From JAZFYD01 sp036443405 (lineage in GTDB: Bacteria > Planctomycetota > PLA2): a DNA stretch of 11,428 nt. The translations under genes were made by a program, and so were the position numbers. Below, one piece after another: positions 7,299 to 11,428 of this stretch. The notes under the pieces are model-generated. The model ran no database searches. It was not told where the DNA came from and saw only the letters and a program-made list of their open reading frames with translations. How positions within the stretch are numbered: position 1 is the first letter of the stretch; the number at the start of each line of letters is the position of its first letter. The stretch covers positions 1-11,428 of the forward strand of contig JAZFYD010000050.1 in the NCBI GenBank assembly GCA_036443405.1, read 5' to 3'.

Positions 7299-7436
7299 GT
7301 GGTCCCGAAATCTGCGCGCCTTAATCCCAAGCGAGTTGCGGTGGGTGTACTGTTCGTGCTGATGCTGTTCTGCGTCGCCGTGGGTCCAATCATCCTGTTC
7401 GCCGTATTTCTGATGACGTTCAACCCGATTGACTGA
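7299..7436 (+). CDS. Small membrane peptide, 45 residues
   Basis: A GTG-initiated frame encodes a basic N-terminus (VPKSARLNPKRVA) followed by one long or two short hydrophobic helices, VGVLFVLMLFCVAVGPIILF and AVFLMTF, ending NPID. The positive-inside pattern suggests an N-in inner-membrane peptide. The glycine-proline pair in the middle could hinge two short helices. There is an in-frame stop 10-12 bases upstream, so GTG 7299 is the only plausible start. No Shine-Dalgarno is present, but a TAnnnT box lies 6 nt upstream. It has no family I recognise. Its position in a tRNA-adjacent variable region would suit a small toxin or accessory membrane peptide, but that is conjecture and it may be a chance frame. 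Confidence 0.35.
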   Translation: MVPKSARLNPKRVAVGVLFVLMLFCVAVGPIILFAVFLMTFNPID

Positions 7437-7668
7437 CCCCTCTCTCTAGGGGGAAAAGGGTGAAAAGGGTGGTAAGTCGAAAACACCGCGCGCCGTGCGG
7501 GTTTCGGCGGGGGACTTTTCGGACGCGGTATTCCGGTAAGGGGTGAAAAGGCCCCGAGCGTCCGGCTGCGCTGTGCGTCATGGACGGCTGCAAGGGAGAG
7601 CCCTGACGGTTGCCCACGAAACGTCTCCGAGACTGACCAATCTCCCAGTCCGGGTCATGGAAACAACC
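7437..7668. other. Noncoding stretch with purine-rich repeats
   Basis: I see no convincing gene here. It contains a small stem CCCCT/AGGGG (7437-7441, 7448-7452) directly after the 45-aa frame, followed by repeated GGTGAAAAGG-type purine tracts (around 7455-7475 and again near 7535-7550). Frames on both strands through this stretch give low-complexity Arg/Pro-rich or HPFHPF-like peptides that look spurious. It also lacks a good terminator for the 7669-8064 gene, which runs toward it. Confidence 0.4.
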
Positions 7669-8064
7669 CTATACGGATTCCGGTACTGGCTTCTTCGACA
7701 CGGTTGCCGGGCCATCCGTGGCGTGTACAACGACGAGGCCCGAGACCGTGATCCACTTTTCCTTAGGGAGCAGTGGACGGTTGGCACCCGGGGGATTGTC
7801 TATCTCGTTGGAATACTCAACGGTATGTTGCGAAACCCTGATCTGTATTGACTCGCTTGATGAGTGGATGACGAGCCACTTGCATGTGTTGAGTTTATAT
7901 GACTCGTCTTCGTCGGGCATTCGAGCAAACAGAACGTCGATGTGCGCTGTCAGGTCGGCAAATCCCAGTTCAAGATCGCCAATGCGCTCGTCTTCGGTTC
8001 GCCTGGGCGCCCTCCTCTCCGTGGCCTTGGCCTTCTTCTTCACTTTCTTCTTTTGTCTAGCCAT
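7669..8064 (-). CDS. Hypothetical protein, 131 residues, with strongly basic N-terminus
   Basis: I do not recognise this protein. It starts with a Lys/Arg-rich tail (MARQKKKVKKKAKATERRAPRR), then a helical segment that could oligomerise (ERIGDLELGFADLTAHIDVLFARM). A predicted beta-rich domain follows (YKLNTCKWLVIHSSSESIQIRVSQHTVEYSN, WITVSGLVVVHAT). The tail suggests nucleic acid or membrane-surface binding. The ATG at 8064 is well supported: GGAAGGAG (8071-8078 on the minus strand) precedes it by 6 nt, and a TTGACA promoter lies upstream. Balanced amino-acid usage favours this strand over the longer opposing frames. It is transcribed away from the first 80-aa paralogue gene at 8183, sharing a divergent control region. 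No homology-based function is claimed. Confidence 0.75.
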   Translation of the reverse strand: MARQKKKVKKKAKATERRAPRRTEDERIGDLELGFADLTAHIDVLFARMPDEDESYKLNTCKWLVIHSSSESIQIRVSQHTVEYSNEIDNPPGANRPLLPKEKWITVSGLVVVHATDGPATVSKKPVPESV

Positions 8065-8084
8065 CGTCCGCTCCTTCCGATTGC

Positions 8085-8117
8085 ATTCTGAAGTCGGCGC
8101 CGAGTTGTGTCAACAAC
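8085..8117 (-). promoter_or_regulatory. Sigma70-type promoter with overlapping palindromic operator
   Basis: On the minus strand a perfect -35 TTGACA (8108-8113) is followed after 17 bp by CAGAAT (8085-8090, four of six -10 matches). This would start transcription around 8078, just ahead of the ribosome binding site of the 131-aa gene. The -35 overlaps a perfect 5-bp inverted repeat, GTTGT (8104-8108) and ACAAC (8113-8117) around GTCA, a plausible repressor site. The binding protein is not identified. Confidence 0.5.
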
Positions 8118-8169
8118 AGCACGAAAGTACCCTCCCTTGGGCCAGGAAGACCGTGACACCGCAGGGTCA

Positions 8170-8175
8170 TACGAT
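8170..8175 (+). promoter_or_regulatory. -10-like TACGAT box 7 nt before paralogue A
   Basis: TACGAT is the only part of the upstream region shared with the equivalent site before paralogue B (TACGTT, also 7 nt from its ATG). That selective conservation supports its function as a leaderless -10 element. Confidence 0.5.
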
Positions 8176-8182
8176 TGAAAGC

Positions 8183-8425
8183 ATGGACGGCTGGACCCAA
8201 GACCTCCCGCTCTTGCCGGGCTACTACTGGGTGCGCATCGCCGGCTACGAACGTGCGCCGACCATCGTTGAAATCGACATTCGCGACGGCGTGCCGATGG
8301 TGCTGCACGAGGAACCGCGTGAGCCCGGCCAGGAGCCGCAGGCGCCGCACTGGGCGCCGCTCGCCGACGAGTACCACCCCGAAGACGATGCGGCGTTTTG
8401 GGGGCCGCTGGTGCCGCCGGAGTGA
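8183..8425 (+). CDS. 80-residue accessory protein, paralogue A (DUF551-like layout)
   Basis: A small acidic soluble protein, not assigned to a pathway. It starts MDGWTQDLPLLPGYYWVRIAG, continues through TIVEIDIRDGVPMVLHEEP, and ends AAFWGPLVPPE. The layout of an opening W..LP..PGxYWVR and a closing W.PL.PPE recalls small proteins common on phages and mobile elements, of which DUF551 is the nearest I can name from memory; true homology is untested. It is 67/80 identical to the product at 9406. The ATG at 8183 is favoured over an upstream GTG at 8153 because identity to the paralogue begins exactly there and both have a TACGnT box 7 nt upstream. The two-copy arrangement and identical C-terminal 11 residues argue for a real, constrained protein. 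Confidence 0.8.
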   Translation: MDGWTQDLPLLPGYYWVRIAGYERAPTIVEIDIRDGVPMVLHEEPREPGQEPQAPHWAPLADEYHPEDDAAFWGPLVPPE

Positions 8426-8467
8426 CGGCGCGCCGCGATACCGAAAACGGCGCTGGTTGTCCCCGGT

Positions 8468-8746
8468 GTGAGGCCCATCGTCTTGAACGGTTGTTGGATA
8501 CTGTTCGCCCTCGCGCTCACCGTGAACCTATGCGCGCTCGCGGCGCTCGCCAAGTTGATTCCAGCGGCACCGATGGCTGGCGCGGTGCTTCTCGTGATGC
8601 CGGTGTCGCTCATCTTCTCGGCGTGTAGCAGTTACGCCGCGGCGACAGGGTTCTGCCATCGGCGTCAGGCAATCGTGACGTGGCTTAAGGCCCAGGCGGC
8701 GTTGCCTAAGCCCGACCGACTCACTCATTCGGATGGAAGCGGATGA
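8468..8746 (+). CDS. Small membrane protein with two predicted helices, 92 residues
   Basis: Two hydrophobic segments, IVLNGCWILFALALTVNLCALAAL (about 4-27) and MAGAVLLVMPVSLIFSACSSYAAATGF (about 36-62), are joined by a short loop. A basic tail with HRRQAIVTWLK follows, giving a hairpin-type inner-membrane protein. I recognise no family. The GTG at 8468 is the first usable start in the frame; it lacks both a Shine-Dalgarno and a TAnnnT box. It could instead be translated by coupling from the 80-aa paralogue gene, whose stop is 42 bp upstream. Its last 26 bases overlap, in the opposite direction, the end of the secreted-protein gene, and its final residues (HSDGSG) are encoded by the first unit of the 36-bp tandem repeat. 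Moderate confidence. Confidence 0.55.
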   Translation: MRPIVLNGCWILFALALTVNLCALAALAKLIPAAPMAGAVLLVMPVSLIFSACSSYAAATGFCHRRQAIVTWLKAQAALPKPDRLTHSDGSG

Positions 8747-9272
8747 ACCCTAAGCGAAGGCTATTCGGATGGAAGCGGATGAACCCTAAGCGAAGGCTAA
8801 GCTGCCACAGCACGCCGTCCTCCAGCGCATCCTCGGCGGTGTAGTCGAAGCCCCACGGCCCGCACTCTCCTGACTCCGTAACGTCGATGGGGTCCGAGAA
8901 CACCATCTGAAACTCGCCGTCTTCGTCCGGTATCTCGCTGATCTCGGTGCCATGCCAATCCATCCCGCTCGGCCTGTGCGCGCGCCAGTGGATGGCAGCC
9001 TCGTCGTGTTCATTTACCGGGAACAAGATGTGTTTGCGAAGCACTTCGCCCTCCGTCGTCTCCCATCCTCCGGAAGGGTCACCGCTCAAGATCACCACGC
9101 CCGGCACGAGCACGTCCGCGCCGATGTCCTCGTCGAAGTAGACGTAAGGGCACGCGACAACCCAGGGGCCGCCCCCAACGCCCCAAACGCCGTCACGGTA
9201 GTTACCGCCGCAACTTTGACCGGGAACAAATGCGGCAAGAAGGGCGAGCGGGACCAGTGTGGTCCACCTCAT
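8721..9272 (-). CDS. Secreted or lipoprotein-like protein with duplicated C-terminal 12-mer
   Basis: A 183-residue protein with an N-terminal signal sequence: MRW, a hydrophobic core LVPLALLAAFV, then PGQSC. Cys21 could be a lipidation site, but the residues before it do not match a canonical lipobox, so ordinary signal peptidase cleavage is equally possible. The mature part is Gly/Asp/Glu/Trp-rich (DGVWGVGGGPWVVACPYVYF, ILFPVNEHDEAAIHWR), with two further Cys residues that might pair. The C-terminus is SLRLGFIRFHPN twice, then E, from a 36-bp tandem duplication. No family is recognised. The ATG at 9272 has no Shine-Dalgarno but a TATGGT box 6 nt upstream. It is convergent with the two-helix membrane gene (26-bp overlap) and divergent from paralogue B. 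Confidence 0.75.
   Translation of the reverse strand: MRWTTLVPLALLAAFVPGQSCGGNYRDGVWGVGGGPWVVACPYVYFDEDIGADVLVPGVVILSGDPSGGWETTEGEVLRKHILFPVNEHDEAAIHWRAHRPSGMDWHGTEISEIPDEDGEFQMVFSDPIDVTESGECGPWGFDYTAEDALEDGVLWQLSLRLGFIRFHPNSLRLGFIRFHPNE
8727..8798. repeat. 36-bp tandem direct repeat, two exact units
   Basis: Units at 8727-8762 and 8763-8798 are identical, each beginning ATTCGGATGG and ending CGAAGGCT. Because 36 is a multiple of three, the minus-strand gene keeps its frame and gains a second SLRLGFIRFHPN. Exact identity suggests a recent slippage duplication, or an assembly artefact. Confidence 0.9.
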
Positions 9273-9278
9273 GCCTGA

Positions 9279-9284
9279 ACCATA
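9279..9284 (-). promoter_or_regulatory. -10-like TATGGT box 6 nt before the secreted-protein start
   Basis: On the minus strand TATGGT is followed by TCAGGC and the ATG at 9272. The spacing matches the other TAnnnT-start pairs in this window. Confidence 0.45.
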
Positions 9285-9392
9285 CCCGAACAGGTGCCCG
9301 GCCGGTGTCGAAGGCGCGTCAAACGTGGGGATGGGACTGGGGTGGACCGGACGACAGCTTCGAGCAATCCGACCCCGGGGGGTGCCTTGCGC

Positions 9393-9398
9393 TACGTT
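9393..9398 (+). promoter_or_regulatory. -10-like TACGTT box 7 nt before paralogue B
   Basis: TACGTT has the same position relative to ATG as TACGAT before paralogue A, while the surrounding bases have diverged. Confidence 0.5.
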
Positions 9399-9405
9399 GC
9401 AGCCG

Positions 9406-9648
9406 ATGGACGGCTGGAGTACCGACCTCCCGTTGCTACCCGGCTTCTATTGGGTGCGCATCGCCGGTTACGAGCGCGCGCCGACCATCGCAGAAATCGA
9501 CGTGCGCGACGGTGTGCCGATGGTGTTGCACGAGGAACCGCGCGAGGACGGACAGGAGCCGCAGGCGCCGTGGTGGATGCCGCTCACGCAGGAATACGCA
9601 CACGAAGACGAGGCGGCGTTCTGGGGGCCGCTGGTGCCGCCGGAGTGA
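9406..9648 (+). CDS. 80-residue accessory protein, paralogue B (DUF551-like layout)
   Basis: Second copy of the 80-residue protein. It differs from paralogue A at 13 positions, mainly at 5-6, 48, 56-66 and 69, while PGxYWVRIAGYERAPTI and FWGPLVPPE are unchanged. Substitutions are mostly conservative in the core and radical in the 56-66 stretch (PWWMPLTQEYAHE), a possible specificity segment. The frame is open upstream to 9259, but the extension has no counterpart in paralogue A and no start signal, so ATG 9406 is used. No Shine-Dalgarno is present; a TACGTT box lies 7 nt upstream. It sits between the divergent secreted-protein gene and the STAND NTPase gene 159 bp downstream, so it could be co-transcribed with the latter, although that gene has its own candidate promoter. 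Its function is unknown. Confidence 0.8.
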   Translation: MDGWSTDLPLLPGFYWVRIAGYERAPTIAEIDVRDGVPMVLHEEPREDGQEPQAPWWMPLTQEYAHEDEAAFWGPLVPPE

Positions 9649-9766
9649 TTCCCGACGCACTGCCCGCGGTCGCGCAGGCGGGACTTTGCCGCTCAACACC
9701 GAGCCGGCTGCACCAAAACAGACACTTGGGTGGTCGGTGCGAGTCATTCAGGACTAGTCGCGCCCT

Positions 9767-9774
9767 GCTACCGT
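9767..9774 (+). promoter_or_regulatory. Candidate extended -10 promoter of the STAND NTPase gene
   Basis: TGCTACCGT matches TGnTAnnnT and ends 33 nt before the ATG at 9808. This gives room for a leader that contains GGGAGG at 9793-9798 (9-nt spacing). The rest of the 159-bp gap shows only a weak CCCGC/GCGGG stem (9663-9667, 9678-9682) after paralogue B. Confidence 0.35.
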
Positions 9775-9807
9775 GTCGGCTGCCGTTGACTTGGGAGGCG
9801 GGGCAGA

Positions 9808-11428
9808 ATGAACAAACAACCGGGGAGTGCGGACCCTCGTCGCGAAACGCATGATGGGAGCGACGTTTCGCGAGCAACAGGGGGAGCATGGTTTCCTGCG
9901 TGGCTCAAGACTGCGGGAATCTATGCGGCTTGCATCGCTACTTACCTTGGTGTCGTCACGGGTGCTGTCGCTGCGTGGAATGAACTGAAAGGGAAAGCAG
10001 CGGATTCTGGCGACTTCGCTCTCTGCGGAATCGTGGGGTTGCCACTTCTGGCCGCGGTACTTTTCAATCTACTCCCCGCCTTGAGGGAAAGGAGGGAGCG
10101 TCGTTACCGCCCAGGCACCGATGGCCGCGTCACCGACGACTATTTCACGACAGCCCCGCGTGAAGACGACCGTCACGGGTTCTTCGCAAACGGCTATGAC
10201 CAGTGTGTCACTTGGGCCGCGACTGCGAGCTTTCCCATCATTCACCTCACGGGTCTATCCGGTAGCGGTAAGTCTTCGTTACTCAGCGCGTGTCTTAGGC
10301 CCCGCCTCGCGAAGGGCGTTGATGGAGCCGAGGTCAAGCTACTCGTCGTTCGGAGCGACGCGGACCCGCTGTCGTCAATGAAGGATGAACTGCGCTCGAT
10401 GTGGCAGAAAAAGCCCGCGGACTGGGATGCGTTGTTGCCACTCGACGCCTTGCGACGCGCAGCCGGCCGCCTCGGAACGAATGAGACGTTGCTGGTTGCC
10501 CTCGATCAGTTCGAGGCGCCGTTCACACTTGGTGCGACGTTCCCGAGCCGCGCGACCACCTCGGTGGGTAGCCCAACACCTCCTAAGCCGTCACCCGCTG
10601 TCGCCCGGATGCGTGACTTCTTCGCGGATTTCCTCGCAAATCCCCCGAGAGACGCGCGTTTGTTGCTCTCCTACCGGTGGGACCATGCCAGCTTGCTGGA
10701 CCCCCTGCGCCTCCCCGCGCGTATCGATGGCCAGAATCACTATTCCGTCGCTCCATTCAACTTTGATCGCGCCGCGAGTTTCATTCGCTCCTGCCCTGGT
10801 CTCAGGGTCCCCGATGCACGAATGGAGAGCGTCCTCCGCGAAGCTGCGCTCCAAGAAGGCGGGCGCGTTCTCATGCGCCCAATCGTTGCGAACCTTCTTG
10901 GGATCATTCTGCAGCGGATGGCGGGGCACCCGACGCTTTGGCGGCAGAAGAGCGGGTTGCTGCGATCCTATGTCCTTGAGTCGGTAGCTGGCGAGTCAAT
11001 TGAGGACCGGGTTCGCATCCTCCGCGCGCTCCACACCGACTTCCAAACAGCGCGCCCGCGGGCGGTTCAGGATCTCGTCGATGAAACAGGACTCCGGCCG
11101 GAAATCCTCACCGCGCACCTGGAGACACTCGGCGGAGCTGGGCTCCTGCGGTGCGTGAACGCTGCCGAGCCTGATCCCAAGCGCCGCACATGGCAGGTCG
11201 CCCATGACTTCGTCGCTACGCTCGTAGATCGTACAGTTGGGGGATTCCATCGTTCCGTGTGGCGCACCGTGCGGCCCCGGCTTGCGGTCGGGGCGCTCGC
11301 ACTTGCGATAGGAGTTGTCCTCCTGTGGCCGTGGGTCGAAGAGAAGCGTGCCATCGCGAGGCTATCGAGTGTTGGCGTTTCGTGGAATGCGGAAAAGTCC
11401 AAGCTGCGAGGCAGCACAGACCTAGGCA
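9808..11428 (+). CDS. Membrane-anchored STAND-type P-loop NTPase, N-terminal 540 residues (3' end outside window)
   Basis: One frame stays open from ATG 9808 (GGGAGG 9 nt upstream) to the window edge. Two N-terminal membrane segments are visible, AGIYAACIATYLGVVTGAVAAW (about 37-58) and LCGIVGLPLLAAVLFNLLPAL (72-92), followed by a basic RERRERRYR stop-transfer. The NTPase domain has Walker A GLSGSGKSS (149-157) and Walker B LLVALDQFE (228-236), close to the LLVxDQFE form of bacterial STAND (nSTAND1-like) ATPases. A sensor-like RLLLSYRWD follows (284-292). Residues about 403-475 look like a winged helix ending in the STAND-typical VAHDFVA. A third membrane helix, LAVGALALAIGVVLLWPWV (492-510), precedes an unseen C-terminal sensor or repeat region. 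Such proteins oligomerise on ligand binding, and several act in antiphage defence or programmed cell death. A Pro/Ser/Thr-rich loop at 244-265 is unusual. The NTPase class is well supported; a defence role is inference. Confidence 0.85.
   Translation, partial: MNKQPGSADPRRETHDGSDVSRATGGAWFPAWLKTAGIYAACIATYLGVVTGAVAAWNELKGKAADSGDFALCGIVGLPLLAAVLFNLLPALRERRERRYRPGTDGRVTDDYFTTAPREDDRHGFFANGYDQCVTWAATASFPIIHLTGLSGSGKSSLLSACLRPRLAKGVDGAEVKLLVVRSDADPLSSMKDELRSMWQKKPADWDALLPLDALRRAAGRLGTNETLLVALDQFEAPFTLGATFPSRATTSVGSPTPPKPSPAVARMRDFFADFLANPPRDARLLLSYRWDHASLLDPLRLPARIDGQNHYSVAPFNFDRAASFIRSCPGLRVPDARMESVLREAALQEGGRVLMRPIVANLLGIILQRMAGHPTLWRQKSGLLRSYVLESVAGESIEDRVRILRALHTDFQTARPRAVQDLVDETGLRPEILTAHLETLGGAGLLRCVNAAEPDPKRRTWQVAHDFVATLVDRTVGGFHRSVWRTVRPRLAVGALALAIGVVLLWPWVEEKRAIARLSSVGVSWNAEKSKLRGSTDLG

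Noticed and set aside
7437..7460. Hairpin CCCCT/AGGGG after the 45-aa frame as a terminator
   Set aside because: The 5-bp stem is followed by AAAA and G-rich sequence rather than T residues on the plus strand.
7543..7851. A 102-codon plus-strand frame, GTG start, over the 5' noncoding stretch and the 131-aa gene
   Set aside because: The opposing gene has a Shine-Dalgarno, a promoter and balanced composition; this frame has none.
7718..8182. In-frame upstream extension of paralogue A
   Set aside because: Antisense to the 131-aa gene, with no counterpart before paralogue B; similarity begins at the ATG at 8183.
10563..10596. Possible fourth, degenerate palindromic repeat (GTGGGTAGCCCAACACC then TAAGCCGTC) encoding the Pro/Ser-rich loop of the STAND protein
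   Set aside because: The palindrome is lost and matches are scattered; similarity to copy 1 is too weak to claim without a genome-wide repeat model.
10385..10987. A 200-codon plus-strand frame and a 112-codon minus-strand frame (10591-10929) inside the STAND gene
   Set aside because: Cys/Arg/Ser-rich alternative frames; the continuous frame from 9808 holds the Walker motifs and the membrane segments.

Overview
This is a GC-rich bacterial chromosome segment. Its composition, a STAS/PilZ-like regulator, an orphan MoxR ATPase, a TatD-radical SAM fusion and dispersed palindromic repeats suggest a free-living Gram-negative bacterium of the broad deltaproteobacterial, myxococcal or planctomycete type. 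I cannot place it more precisely from one window.

Left part (1-7030), conserved chromosome. The 3' end of 3-dehydroquinate synthase (aroB) converges on a STAS plus PilZ-like signalling protein. Divergent from that is pyroglutamyl-peptidase I (pcp), which converges on a MoxR-type AAA+ ATPase. A 0.2-kb spacer with two copies of a palindromic repeat follows. Then comes a two-gene minus-strand unit, a TatD nuclease fused to a radical SAM domain and a membrane protein of unknown function. Only 25 bp away on the other strand is an amidohydrolase that carries a third copy of the palindromic repeat inside its reading frame.

Middle (7071-7195): a tRNA-Cys(GCA) gene with an encoded CCA end, a candidate promoter and a strong intrinsic terminator.

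Right part (7196-11428), accessory-looking. After the tRNA there is no recognisable housekeeping gene. I see a 45-residue membrane peptide and a basic/acidic 131-residue protein with a good sigma70-type promoter and an operator-like palindrome. There are two 80-residue paralogues (67/80 identical), a two-helix membrane protein, and a secreted or lipoprotein-like protein whose C-terminus contains a 36-bp in-frame tandem duplication. The last gene, open to the window edge, encodes a membrane-anchored STAND-type P-loop NTPase. It has two N-terminal membrane helices, Walker A and B motifs, a winged-helix-like segment and another membrane helix. The architecture is reminiscent of bacterial conflict or antiphage STAND proteins. 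The layout suggests a tRNA-associated variable region, but I see no integrase or attachment-site duplication in the window.

Thread through the window: six start codons (MoxR, TatD-radical SAM, the 45-aa peptide, both 80-aa paralogues and the secreted protein) lack a clear Shine-Dalgarno. Instead each has a TAnnnT -10-like box exactly 6 or 7 nt upstream, which suggests leaderless transcription. Other genes (STAS protein, pcp, the 131-aa protein, the STAND NTPase and the small membrane protein of the TatD unit) have ordinary purine-rich ribosome binding sites.
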